DNA of 64,000 bases from Welwitschia mirabilis. Its lineage: Eukaryota > Gnetophyta > Gnetopsida > Welwitschiales. The notes under the pieces were generated by a model. The model made no database searches, was not told the DNA's origin, and saw only the letters and a program-made list of their open reading frames with translations. Shown piece after piece: positions 1 to 10,639 of this stretch. The translations under genes were made by a program, and so were the position numbers. The stretch lies in contig JBOZIK010000001.1 of the NCBI GenBank assembly GCA_051453625.1, positions 236,871,544-236,935,543 on the forward strand. Reading direction: 5' to 3'. Position 1 is the first letter of the stretch, and each line of letters opens with the position of its first letter.

Positions 1-1956
1 TTTGATGGGTTTTTCAAAGTCATTTCCACACTTTTCAACATAATATTTTGGATCTGATCATTTAGTAGTTTCTTGTTGATATTACTCATAAGTTTTTATC
101 CATGGGGTTTACTTTTTGATAGTTGATGATGATACCTTTTCTTTTGAGTTTTTGTCCTTCTTTTATATGCTTACTAAGTTTGATTACATTTGAGGATTCT
201 TTTGACCTTACTTCTTTCTACTTAGTGCATTATTACAGTCCTGTCGTTTTCTCCTAGAGTCCTTTCCACATAAGTATATTTTCACCATGATCATTATTTT
301 TGAAGATGATTCTTCACTCTTAATCGTTCTCCTAATTTTCTATTGATTTTCTAATGCTTGATTATTATTCCTTTATTTTTCAAATTTTTCCTATTCTACC
401 CTGTCTCTTTTAAAAAACTTGTTTGATGAGTGTCATCCCACATCTGTCGTCCTTACAATAGAGAGGATGATTAGTAATCATTTTAGCTTTATTGCAATCT
501 GGGACATCTCAATTTACCTGTGGGGGGATAGAACATCGTTTTGAACCATTTCTGAGATATTAAGCAAAAATTTTAATTTTAAAGTATCATTTTTAAGCTT
601 TCATAATACATACTTGTGATGAAATTGTTTGGATATAATTTCATATTACTTGAATAATTTTTCATATGGACATTATCTAGTAAAATCACAGTAACATAAT
701 TACAGAATTTTCTTATAGCTATGATTCAAAACATGTAAAACATCATGAATAAGGAGAATAATGTTATGATTATTCTTTGTACTTCACCCCTTGCAGAATA
801 TATTTAAAATTTACTCATGGATTTATATAGATCATTTTGAGTCATTACTACTTAGTTTATCCACATTACTTTTAGTATTACTATCTTGGATTATGCATAG
901 ACATCATCATTTTTGGAAGCTATTATTGTTACATCTTATAATAATTTTTTGTATATGACATTCATTTATTACATTGTGATGTATTAAACATTTTAAGTAG
1001 GGGGCTAACGAAGACATCAGTACTTGTATTTATTTGATAATCATGTTGTAGGAATCTAACTTTTATTCTGATTTTAGAAGTGCTATCCATTATCACCCAT
1101 ACAATAAATAGAATGACGTATCTCTTATATATCCTAATCAAGTATTATGTTAATTGATTAGTTTTTGATGTTTATTCTTGTATGGTAAAAATTCTTGAAC
1201 TCAATTCACATTTTCATAGTTGCTGGGTATCTTAGTCAAATTGGCTTACAATATGGTTGATCACTTACTTTGTTAGGGACTGACAAGGCTAAGTAGAGGG
1301 CTATATTATGATGCTAATTTGTAGGATTTTGATGGGGTATTTTNNNNNNNNNNNNNNNNNNNNNNNNNNNNNNNNNNNNNNNNNNNNNNNNNNNNNNNNN
1401 NNNNNNNNNNNNNNNNNNNNNNNNNNNNNNNNNNNNNNNNNNNCAGAATATATTTAAAATTTACTAATGGATTTATATAGATCATTTTGGGTCATTACTA
1501 CTTAGTTTATCCACATTACTTTTAGTATCACTATCTTGGATTATGCATAGAAATCATCATTTTTGGAAGCTATTATTGTTACATCTTATAATAATTTTTT
1601 GTGTATGACATTCATTTATTACATTATGATGTATTAAACATTTTAAGTAGGGGGCTAACAAAGACATCAGTACTTGTATTTGTCTGATAATCATGTTGTA
1701 GGAATCTAACTTTTATTCTGATTTTAGAAGTGCTATCATCCCCATTATCACCCATACAATAAATAGCATGACGTATCTCTTATATATCCTAATCAAGTAT
1801 TGTGTTAATTGATTAGTTTTTGATGTTTATTCTTGCATGGTAAAAATTCTTAAACTCAATTTACATTTTTCCAGTTGCTGGGTATCTTAGTCAAATTGGC
1901 TTACAATATGGTTGATCACTTACTTTGTTAGGGATTGACAAGGCTAAGTAGAGGGC
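1..1956 (+). mobile_element. Element D, 3' part of internal region (noncoding as seen)
   Basis: No open reading frame survives. The sequence can be followed, reverse-complemented, from about 57.14 to 57.95 kb, where it also lies just upstream of a polypurine tract and LTR. Shared landmarks include a G-rich run near 521-527 and the segment ending at the purine tract near 1,951. I read this as the 3' untranslated end of an LTR retrotransposon whose coding part lies left of the window. The superfamily is not proven; gypsy is the guess. Positions 794-1,343 are repeated after a 100-N gap (separate entry). Confidence 0.5.
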
Positions 1957-1997
1957 TATATTATGATGCTAATTTGTGGGATTTGATGGTGTATTTT
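794..1997. repeat. 550-bp direct duplication across a 100-N gap
   Basis: Positions 794-1,343 and 1,444-1,997 are nearly the same sequence, separated by exactly 100 Ns (1,344-1,443). I see scattered single-base differences and one 5-base indel (near 1,089 versus 1,739). Both copies carry the purine tract and LTR start of element D. The pattern matches other gaps here and is best explained by two overlapping contigs or alleles placed side by side. A true tandem duplication cannot be excluded. Confidence 0.8.
1944..1958 (+). other. Polypurine tract of element D
   Basis: The run AAGTAGAGGGCTAT (aligned AAGTGGGGGGTTAT in the inverted copy at 57,137-57,148) precedes the point where the LTR-like sequence begins. 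A purine run just 5' of the 3' LTR is the plus-strand priming site of LTR retrotransposons. It fixes the orientation as + here and - in the second copy. Confidence 0.6.
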
Positions 1998-2194
1998 GAA
2001 TACTTTTATAGGACATTTGTATAGGTTTAGATGTAATTTTGATGATTATGGAGAATTTATAAGATAACCATTAAAACATGAACTTTTTAGCATATCTGGA
2101 GGCATCTTAGGCTTATTCTGATACTTTGTGCCTTGAAGGAAAGATTAATAATATAGAATATTGATTTCTCTTAAGCTAAAAAGATAAAGAAACT

Positions 2195-2222
2195 TGTCAT
2201 CCCCACAACAGTTAGGATGACA
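2195..2222. repeat. Inverted repeat in D LTR (TGTCATCC ... GGATGACA)
   Basis: Eight-base arms surround a 12-base centre. A second, weaker copy lies at 2,310-2,337, and a wider-spaced relative near 431-470. The inverted D copy has ten-base perfect arms near 56,870-56,902. The repeated occurrence in the LTR upstream of the TATA box suggests a U3 regulatory element; that role is inference. Confidence 0.55.
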
Positions 2223-2454
2223 CTATTGCTGATATAGACTAAAGCTTTAGAGTTGACTATAGGGATTAAAGCTCATGGATTACATCTTCTTATGGATTAT
2301 TATCCTTAATGTCATCCCCACGAAAGTCGAGATGATAACCATTTTGTATGGATGGAAAGAATTATCTTTGTAATGGGTTCATGCAGTTCATATGGGTTTA
2401 TAGGGTTTCTTCTCCAACTTTTAGGGTTTTTCTTTTAGAAATCCAACATAAAAC

Positions 2455-2465
2455 TATAAATACCT
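2455..2465 (+). promoter_or_regulatory. Probable TATA box of D LTR
   Basis: CTATAAATACC lies at the expected depth in the LTR, downstream of the inverted repeats. The second D copy has a related word (minus strand TAATAAATACC, near 56,619-56,630). It would mark the U3/R border, with transcription starting roughly 30 bases downstream. Confidence 0.55.
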
Positions 2466-3194
2466 CCCTTTTCTTTCACTTCCATTTCCATCTTTTATAC
2501 CATATGTTCTTGTGATGAAAGACTAAAGGATAAGAGGTCCATTCATTAATTACAGAAAGAAGATTTCCTTGGTGTTGGGCTAAGTATCCTCAATTGAGGT
2601 GCTGCTACTTTGTTATAAGTGGAAGTTAAATTGATGATTAATTTAAGAACTCTTTTTACTTATATTATGTAAATATTTCTTATGGTTTAAGTTGGTTATA
2701 ATTTAATAACAAATTCATAGTTTTTTTAGATCATAAGGACAATCTTCTTTAAGGTTGACATTGTTAGTTTAGATTTTGCATTGCATTTTATTTTATTCAG
2801 TTTTTATATTTGCATTTATTCATATTCCATTTGGTATATATTATAGATTATGTTGGTTAGGGATAAGCGATAATTCTTTCTAATTGATCTAAGTTATAGG
2901 GACTAATATTTTTGAGAGGAATATTGGCGGTTAAATAGATTCATCATTCATCCATTTGCATTTCATCATCATTCACCTTGCATGATATTTGTATTATTAT
3001 TTACTTTCATTTACTAAAGGGAAAAGATTAAAAATACTTTATAAAATTAATTCTCTAAATTTTAGCCTAATGCCTTCAATGGATTATGACATTCAGGTTA
3101 ACTCTCATCTATACTAGTGTGTGTTTTTCTATAGGTATTATGATTTATAGGTTTTCCCTAAGGACTTAAAGATTGAAAAAATTCACATTGCAAC

Positions 3195-4895
3195 AATAAG
3201 AAAAAAAGAACTTAAAAAAAATCCTCCCAAATTATCAAACTAAAAAAAGTCATTCCACTAGTAACATTATTAGTAGTCCATATGGTGGTGTACAAATAAG
3301 AACTCATACTAAGGAGTTTTATGGATTTCTAGCATACATCTATGAAATGGAATCTAAGAACTTTAATGAGTTAAAAATGATAAAAATTGATTTATAACTA
3401 TACAAGAAGTGCTAAACTAATTTGAAAGATGTAATATTTGGAAACTAATTTCAAGACCATTAGACTAGATTTGATAAGAACAAAATGGATTTTCAGAAAT
3501 AAGATAGATGAGAATGAAAATGTCATAAGAAATAGGATAAGATTTGTGAAAACATGATGCAATGAATAAGAAGGGATTAACTTAAAAGAGACTTTTGCAT
3601 CAATGACATGAATGAAATCAATTAAAATGCTTTTATCTTTAAGTGTATCAACAAGATTCAAACTCTTTTAGATGAATGTCAAAAGTGTCTTCTTGAATGG
3701 AGTACTATAAGAAGAGGTATATGTTAAATGACCCAAAGGGTTTACTAATTCTTATATCTTAGATTATGTTTACAAGCTAAAAAAGGCTCTCTATGAACTC
3801 AAGCATGCTCCTAAAAAATGGTATGAAATGATTTTATATCACCTAATTAAAAATTGGTTTAACAAAAGGTACATTTGATATCACTTCATTTATAGAAATG
3901 GGTGGTGAATACTTTACTATTCTGCTAATATATTTAGGTGACATTATATTTGGTGCTACTAATGAATTTTTATGTAAGAAGTTTGTTAAGATTATGCAAG
4001 ATGAATTTGAAATGAGCTACATGGGAGAAATAAGCAATTTCTTATTTCTATAAGTTATGGAATACAAACAAGATACATTCATTTATCAAAATAAGTATAT
4101 TAAGAAGATGTTAGTTAAATATTAATTACAGGATTATAAGTCCAAAGAGACATCTATGAACCAAGGAATGAAGTTGGACAAATATAAATATGGTAAGAAG
4201 GTTGATCAAAAGCTATACAGAGGTATGATTAGTAGTCTACTTTACCTTACTAGTACAAAACCAAATATTTCATTGAGTATAGATATTTATGCTCATTATC
4301 AAAGTGACCCCAAAGATTCACATCTAAATTTTATTGAAAAAATATTTTATTATTTAAAAAGTAATACTAGTTGATGTCTTTATTACTCAAAGGAGTCTTT
4401 CCTTGATCTAGTTAGGTATTGTGCTGCAGATGGGGCAAGTTACAGGGATGATAGAAGCATAAGTAAAGGTTGATACCTATTGAAACCATGTTTGATATTA
4501 TGGAAGAGCAAAAATAAANNNNNNNNNNAAAATAAAGTTCAACTACTCTATTAACTATCGAAGCTAAGTACATTACTACTAGAAGTTATTATGCACAAGT
4601 GGTTTGGATGAAGTAAACCTTTAAGGGTTTTGAATTCACAATGGAGAGCATTTCAATCTATTATGATATTAAGGGTGCCATTAACATATTAGAGAGTCCT
4701 ATTAAATACTTTAGAATAAAATACATTTTATATTAGATATAATTTCATTTCAAAGCATGTTTAAAATAAAAATATTATAGTAGAATATGCAAAGATGGAG
4801 GATCCACTAGTAATGTAGTCATTAAGCCATTAAGTGGAGAAAGATTCTTTAATTTATACTAGAACATGGGGATTGAGCCTTGCTAAACCAAGTAA
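3195..4895 (+). pseudogene. pol: Copia A pol: reverse transcriptase and RNase H remnant
   Basis: Translating in shifting frames gives the usual copia order. Near 3,330-3,460 lies the region just before RT, then a stretch like WIFRNKIDENENV near 3,490, then RT through about 4,060 ending at a MGEISNFLF-type sequence. RNase H follows: VDQKLYRGMISSLLYL near 4,200, then a decayed LVRYCAADGAS motif near 4,400 and an EAKYITT-type block near 4,560. The C-terminus, which in relatives reads ADIFTKPL, is at about 4,800-4,890. Stops are mostly TAA/TAG at former Gln codons, and there are several frameshifts, so it is not functional. The longest open stretch is 4,156-4,374. A 10-N gap lies at 4,519-4,528. 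Confidence 0.85.
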
Positions 4896-5689
4896 GTTAG
4901 TAGGTAATCTTTCTATAATTTTAACTTAGCATATTATTTAAATTTTTTTTTTTAAGTTGAGATAATTACTATAGGCACTTAAAAAATTATCTTGTATTTT
5001 GTGTTTAAATAAAATTAGCTTACTTTTTTTGATCTTGTTACTTTTGAGTCTAAATTTTTTAATAATGAAATTAGGCATAGAAAATCTATAAGATTTTAGA
5101 AATGTAGGGTAGATGTCTTTAGCTATGCAAACAGATATTATGAATATGTCCTTTAAATTGTAGATGTCTATGATAAAGGAATCTCTTAGGGTATAAACGT
5201 ATTTGACTATTAGCTATTGTGGAACCAGGAAAGATGTCTTTGAAATAGGTAGATGTATTATTTTTTCGATTTAGGCATCTTTAAGATAGTAGATATTTTT
5301 ACTACATTTAAGTAAAAGTCTAAATTTATAATAAGTAAACATCTTTCATGGTTTTAGATCCCTATTTTTGTTATTTTAAACATCTTTCAAAGGATAGATT
5401 CCTTTTACCCTATAACTTTTAAAATAAAAATCACATAATAACTAGGGATTAGTTCCTTTTTAAACATGAGAAGAACTAGAAAATATTCTTTGCACTCCTC
5501 CACTTAGGAGTTGTTACTATCAGTGTGCCCATAATCTCTCTTTTTCTCCATTTTTTCTAGATAGATATCTTTGTTATAGAAAAAGTATTTAGAGCAGGTA
5601 AGAATAAGTGGACATTTTTTATTGGTACACATTTTGTTTTGGTATTTCTATCAGCTTTGGTTAGGTTTTTAGTTTTTGTATATTATATT
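4896..5689 (+). other. Spacer between pol and extra ORF of copia A, rich in AGATGTCT words
   Basis: No coding sequence is visible. The stretch 5,105-5,400 repeats AGATGTCT-like words. The same arrangement occurs in copia B at 13,980-14,420, so the spacer is a conserved part of the element. In B the same words also fill the LTRs. Confidence 0.6.
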
Positions 5690-6616
5690 ACTTGATAATG
5701 ATAAGAAGAAAGGCCTCAGGTCAATTAAAGGTAAAAAGCCTACTCACAAATAATAGGTACCTTATTATGAGCCTCATTTATACCATGAGTTAGTAGAGAG
5801 AAGGTTTAAATCTTTGATATAAAATTCTATCATTATAAAAAATCCCCTTAGTTTTTAAAAGCACACAAAGGATTAGATNNNNNNNNNNNNNNNNNNNNNN
5901 NNNTAGAAAATGGTTATTTAGATTAAGCAAAACATACTATATCTAGCAGTGTATGAGTTCTATATGAACATTCATGAGACAGATGACTCTATGGTTATCT
6001 TTCAAAGACAAATAAGAGGTACACCTTTATTTTTATCACCTAGTATTATTAATAGATTACTAGGAATTACTACTTCAAATGTTTCTTAGCTATTCATACT
6101 TATTTTCAAAATATTTTTAATACTAAAACATCTAAAATATCTTATGGCAATCTAAACATAATTATTTTTGGTAATTTTAAAATGTGATTTCTAAAATATT
6201 GTGTGTAAGGATATGGTTCTTAATATTTTTATTCTTGACTTGATTTCATTTTATAATATTCTAATTAGTTAAGGAAGTTATTATAATTCCATGAAAGAGT
6301 TTATTATTTACTACATGCTCATAGATTTTGCTATGGATCTTGATTTTATGCTATGTATGGATATATTACTTTATTTTTTAAGGGATAAACTTTGGATGAT
6401 TCCAATCTCATTTAGCCTTATTATTAAAAATCTAGTNNNNNNNNNNNNNNNNNNNNNNNNNNNNNNNNNNNNNNNNNNNNNNNNNNNNNNNNNNNNNNNN
6501 NNNNNNNNNNNNNNNNNNNNNNNNNNNNNNNNNNNNTGATTTTATGCTATGTATGGATATATTACTTTATTTTTTAAGGTATAAACTTTGGATGATTCCA
6601 ATCTCATTTAGCCTTA
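5690..6616 (+). pseudogene. Extra ORF after pol of copia A, 5' part
   Basis: The piece begins with a Lys-rich stretch (KKASGQLKGKKPTHK, near 5,705). Next comes a block with YYEPHLYHE and FKSLI-type sequence, and near 6,250 FYNILI followed by a hydrophobic segment (EFIIYYMLIDFAMDLDF). Each block has a counterpart in copia B at 14,535-15,230. The reading is broken by stops and by gaps at 5,879-5,903 and 6,437-6,536. The piece ends at the B insertion. In Sireviruses this position is occupied by an ORF often called env-like. The layout also recalls the 'putative plant transposon protein' domain, but I cannot confirm that without a profile search. Confidence 0.65.
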
Positions 6617-6632
6617 TTATTAAAAATCTAGT
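6341..6632. repeat. 96-bp duplication flanking a 100-N gap
   Basis: Positions 6,341-6,436 and 6,537-6,632 are nearly identical, on either side of exactly 100 Ns. Both cover the end of the A extra ORF and the first bases of the B LTR. Most likely unmerged overlapping contig ends. Confidence 0.8.
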
Positions 6633-6794
6633 TTTGATGATTTCACTTATCAAATATATTGTATTATTATGTAGATATGTTAAATTAAAGAAAACTAAAT
6701 CATGAAAAGCATCAATCTAAGTTAGACCTCAAAGTTCATAGTACACAAAAAGTTCAACTTAAATTTCATAAATAGCAATCATAACTGACTAAAT

Positions 6795-7210
6795 ATGTCT
6801 TCACGATTAAAGATGTCTATGGAAAATACATATCCACATTTGAAGATGTTTATGGAAAATACATCTATTAATCTAAGACATCAATGTTGAACCATATTTC
6901 AATCATATAGAAAGACATCTATGCTGACAAAGATGTCTATACTAAAGCAAGGATCTAATATAGATAAAAGAAGTTTATATATTTAAAGACATATATACTG
7001 AACTGGAAGAGGTAGGAGAGAAAAAACATATTTTAATGGCTTAACTACATTCTAGAAAAGTAAATACATTTTTCATCTTCGATTCATGATCACTAAGGTT
7101 TAGAGTAACTACATTTTGATTTTCATAACTAAGTAGTTTGACTAAAGACATCTCCCATGTCAAAGACGTTTGACTAATCGAAGACATCTACCATCTTAAA
7201 GACATCTATA
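6795..7210. promoter_or_regulatory. AGATGTCT/AGACATCT word cluster in 5' LTR of B
   Basis: The two words are reverse complements and recur at short spacing. Both are what AGACGTCT becomes after C-to-T change on one strand or the other, and an undecayed AGACGT survives near 7,166. The 3' LTR has the matching cluster at 16,860-17,300, A at 27,330-27,720 and C at 49,730-50,110. Sirevirus LTRs are known to carry repeated palindromic motifs in U3; this cluster is a candidate equivalent. Confidence 0.5.
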
Positions 7211-7676
7211 TCAAAAGTTAAAAAAAAAAAAGCCATTGTAGGCTTAACTCTTAGCTGTTTTTGTTTGTTATACAGCTATCTTTCTAAGAAAATAAAAGAG
7301 AAAAAAGATACTGTTTTTGACAATGAAAACAAATACATGAGTTTTGGTTTTATTCATGAAGCTTTTAAGCTTTCTTTTATAAGGGACTATCACATGACTA
7401 CATCATTTGATCATTGGATTTCATAACGTTGCATCTATTTAATCTTTGGCATTCGTGGGTGATAATAATAAGAAAGAACTCAAGCTCTTCATCAAAGACA
7501 CATCACTTCAGGCTTGTTGTTTTATTTATTATCATTGTTTATTGGAATTGAATTATAGGACTGTTAATTTTTTAGATACTCTTATTATAGTGCATTTATT
7601 ATTATCAAATCTAAGGATCCATTATTAGGGTTTTCATATTATAAGGAAAACCTTATGTGGGTGTGCTTTTTTAGTG

Positions 7677-7949
7677 CTTGTGAGCACATTTTTGTTATTA
7701 TTTTATTCTATATCCTAGAGGGAAAGAGAATATTACCTTAAGAGGAGTATCTCAGGTTATGTTGGTTCTTGTAAGCACATTTATATTATTATTTTATTGT
7801 ATATCCTTGAGAGAAAAAGAGTGCTACCTTGAGAGGAGCATTTCATATTGTGTTAGCACTTGTAAGCATATTTTTGTTATTATCTTGTTGAATATCCCTA
7901 AGGAGAAGAGAGTTATGGCTTAAACAGAGCATTCATGTTATTTATAAGA
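7677..7949 (+). repeat. 91-bp unit, three tandem copies, in 5' LTR of B
   Basis: Copies start at CTTGTGAGCAC (7,677), CTTGTAAGCAC (7,768) and CTTGTAAGCAT (7,859), exactly 91 bases apart. Each contains a TTGTTATTATTTT-like stretch followed by a purine-rich AGAGAG/CTTAAGAGGAG block. LTRs of A and C have a single such unit. Confidence 0.85.
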
Positions 7950-8157
7950 TTGGTGGTACTTCAAAACCACTATTTTTATCGGTTAAAAATATTTAAAGGT
8001 ATGAAAGGAAGTTACCCTTTGTGTGTGAACATACCCAGGTTAGGGAACCATCTTAATCTGATAAGGTATTCATTATATAGTTTTAATTTTTTTTTATTAA
8101 ATTGATTTTTTAGTAGATCTCATTCATCCCTCCCCTATGAATTAAATGATTTTCAAG

Positions 8158-8172
8158 TGGTATTAGAATAGG
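8158..8172 (+). other. Primer binding site of copia B
   Basis: TGGTATTAGAATAGG stands a few bases after the LTR end. It is a decayed form of TGGTATCAGAGC, complementary to the 3' end of initiator tRNA-Met and the usual primer site of plant copia elements. Confidence 0.8.
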
Positions 8173-8179
8173 TACTTAC

Positions 8180-10075
8180 AAAAAGGAGTAACATCCTTGA
8201 GTGAACTATAGAAGGAACTAACTATGCCTATTGAAAGCTGAGGATGCAAGTGTACTTATAGTCTTATGAGTTTTAAGTTAGCAAAGAATTAAAGATGGAT
8301 CTTGACTTATAGAAATTATAATAAATGCTATAGGAAATACCATTACACAAATCAAGTCTAGAAGGGATTAAAAAGATAAAGAAAAGGTAACCTTCGTGTA
8401 TGACTCAAAAGTAAAAAATGCTTTCTACTCAGTTCTTATAATGGAGGAATTCAATAGAATAGCTAGATGCAAAACTACATAATAAATATGAAATTCTCTA
8501 GTGGACATATATTAAGAAGCCTCCACTGTGAAGTAATTAAAACTCCTTATTTAGACAAATTAGTTTAAAAATCTTAAGATGAACAATGGTGAAAGAGTTC
8601 ATGAATACCTCATAATAATCTCCAATAAAGTGAATGATACATGTGGGATTAGTAAAGATAGTTTTAATACTAAGATAATTTAAAAATTTTTTAGACCGTT
8701 AACTTTAGAACACAGGCCTAAGACAACTACCATTTAAGACTTAAAAGATTTTAACTCAATGAATATTGAAGAACTACAAAGTGCATTAACAGTATATGAA
8801 ATGAATCTTATTCAAGATTAGATTTTAAAAGAAAATCCTATTGCTCATAAAACTAGTTAAAATACAAGGCAAGTTTTAAAAGGAAAAAACAAAAAAAGGA
8901 TCAGATGGAAAAGACTCTAAAGATGATGTGGATGAAGAACTTACTTTCATCACAAGACAAGTCAGAAGACTTCTTTCATGTAAAAACAACAAAAAGGAGG
9001 ACTATTACAAATCATTCAGATTTCAAGCTAGTGGTAAGTCCAAGTGTAATACTTCTATTAGTTCCTCATTTTCTTCTAAGTCTGATATTTTTAAGTTAGA
9101 ATGCTAGGTTTGTGGAGGACGAGGATGCATAGCCTCGGAATGCCCTAGTTCTAATAGAATGTAAGAAAAAGCACAAAAGATAAATCCCAAGAAAAGAAGA
9201 TCTTTCTTCATAGGAATGGATAATGAGGGAGATGCAACTAAGGTAGAAACATCTGATGATGAAAAATCTCATCCAACATATATGATCATTATACATATCC
9301 AAAATAAAAATGATGAAAGNNNNNNNNNNNNNNNNNNNNNNNNNNNNNNNNNNNNNNNNNNNNNNNNNNNNNNNNNNNNNNNNNNNNNNNNNNNNNNNNN
9401 NNNNNNNNNNNNNNNNNNNNNNNNNNNNNNNNNNNNNNNNNNNNNNNNNNNNNNNNNNNNNNNNNNNNNNNNNNNNNNNNNNNNNNNNNNNNNNNNNNNN
9501 NNNNNNNNNNNNNNNNNNNNNNNNNNNNNNNNNNNNNNNNNNNNNNNNNNNNNNNNNNNNNNNNNNNNNNNNNNNNNNNNNNNNNNNNNNNNNNNNNNNN
9601 NNNNNNNNNNNNNNNNNNNNNNNNNNNNNNNNNNNNNNNNNNNNNNNNNNNNNNNNNNNNNNNNNNNNNNNNNNNNNNNNNNNNNNNNNNNNNNNNNNNN
9701 NNNNNNNNNNNNNNNNNNNNNNNNNNNNNNNNNNNNNNNNNNNNNNNNNNNNNNNNNNNNNNNNNNNNNNNNNNNNNNNNNNNNNNNNNNNNNNNNNNNN
9801 NNNNNNNNNNNNNNNNNNNNNNNNNNNNNNNNNNNNNNNNNNNNNNNNNNNNNNNNNNNNNNNNNNNNNNNNNNNNNNNNNNNNNNNNNNNNNNNNNNNN
9901 NNNNNNNNNNNNNNNNNNNNNNNNNNNNNNNNNNNNNNNNNNNNNNNNNNNNNNNNNNNNNNNNNNNNNNNNNNNNNNNNNNNNNNNNTGATCATTATAC
10001 AGATCCAAAATAAAAATGATGAAAGAAAAGAAGAATCTAAATCAAACAGTAAAGATGAAATAGCTATGGATCTTT
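8180..10075 (+). pseudogene. gag: Copia B gag remnant
   Basis: Recognisable blocks are EEFNRIARCKTT near 8,443, then a stretch whose relatives read KIL.SLTPE (8,690-8,720), then MNIEELQSALTVYEMNL near 8,760. This is the gag core of Sirevirus-like copia elements (UBN2 family). A zinc knuckle follows at 9,102-9,143. Its Cys spacing is kept, but Trp is now TAG and the His position is Cys. Stops are frequent. A 669-N gap (9,320-9,988) has the same 37 bases on both sides. Gag would coat the RNA in the cytoplasmic particle. Confidence 0.75.
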
Positions 10076-10639
10076 AAGATAAGTATGATTTAATTTTTAA
10101 AAGAATTCATTTAGTTTAAAAAGGTACATGCTAAAATGAAAAGAGTACTTCATTCCCATGAATTAGCATATGAACAAGAAAATAGTCGTTGCAATAAGCT
10201 ATCCTTTGAAAAATCAGCTTTTAAAGTTGAGATTAGTAAACTAATGGATGAGTTAAAGCATGTTAGATAGGAAATTTTTAACACAAAATGAATCAATGAT
10301 AATTTTACCTAAGAAAAGGAGACATTAGACATTACACTTCAACAATGTAAAATCCCAAATGATAAAAGTGGCTTGGGTCATAATGAAACATCTACTAGTA
10401 CTTCATCCTCCTTGTTTAACAAATGGAACTACAAGCCAAGGTGTGAGCATTTAGTATATACAAATAATTTAATCTAATATTACCACTACAAATGAGATCA
10501 TTAAAATTTAATTATTCAATAAACTTCAGAAACAAATATTACACTAATAATGCCAAAAGGCCAAGAAGCATGGTATAACAATTTGCGTAGGCTAAACTAA
10601 AGAACATATGAGTTCCAAAATCAATTCCAGTACTATTAT
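10076..10639 (+). pseudogene. gag: Copia B gag C-terminal coiled-coil region and gag-pol junction
   Basis: From 10,134 the frame reads a charged helix (HELAYEQENSR, then AFKVEISKLMDELKH), followed near 10,360 by DKSGLGH and a Ser/Thr run (TSTSSS). A long coiled-coil tail ending at a DK.GLGY motif is typical of Sirevirus gag and supports the lineage call. Copia C has the matching DKSGLGY near 52,418. Confidence 0.65.

Larger units (their letters stand above)
1957..3170 (+). mobile_element. Element D, 3' LTR
   Basis: It starts after the polypurine tract and can be aligned by eye, reverse-complemented, along its length to 55,935-57,135. Conserved points are the TATA region near 2,455, a stretch around 2,550-2,600 and a stretch around 3,074-3,120. 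The right end is taken where similarity to the second copy fades, about 20-30 bases before the copia A reading frame begins. The LTR start reads TA rather than TG, as expected after deamination. Because it follows internal sequence, it is the 3' LTR of an element extending left of the window. Confidence 0.6.
6617..8154 (+). mobile_element. 5' LTR of copia B
   Basis: It aligns along its length with 16,692-18,282. It begins near TTATTAAAAATCTAG. U3 holds a dense cluster of AGATGTCT/AGACATCT words (about 6,795-7,210), and U5 holds a 91-bp unit three times. It is followed at once by the tRNA-iMet-type primer site. Length is about 1.54 kb. Confidence 0.85.

Noticed and set aside
521-535. G-rich run as a possible second polypurine tract
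   Set aside because: No LTR-like sequence begins after it, and the inverted D copy has only a weak counterpart.
3398-3661. Minus-strand 87-codon ORF
   Set aside because: It is the reverse strand of the copia A reverse transcriptase, which is clearly coded on the + strand.
7440-7628. 60-codon + strand ORF in the B 5' LTR
   Set aside because: It lies inside an LTR; the 3' LTR copy does not keep the frame.
9096-9995. Long ORFs across N blocks (also near 20,122-21,229, 33,045-33,848, 35,097-35,774, 60,109-60,819 and 61,171-62,134)
   Set aside because: Most of each translation is N, so the length carries no evidence of coding.
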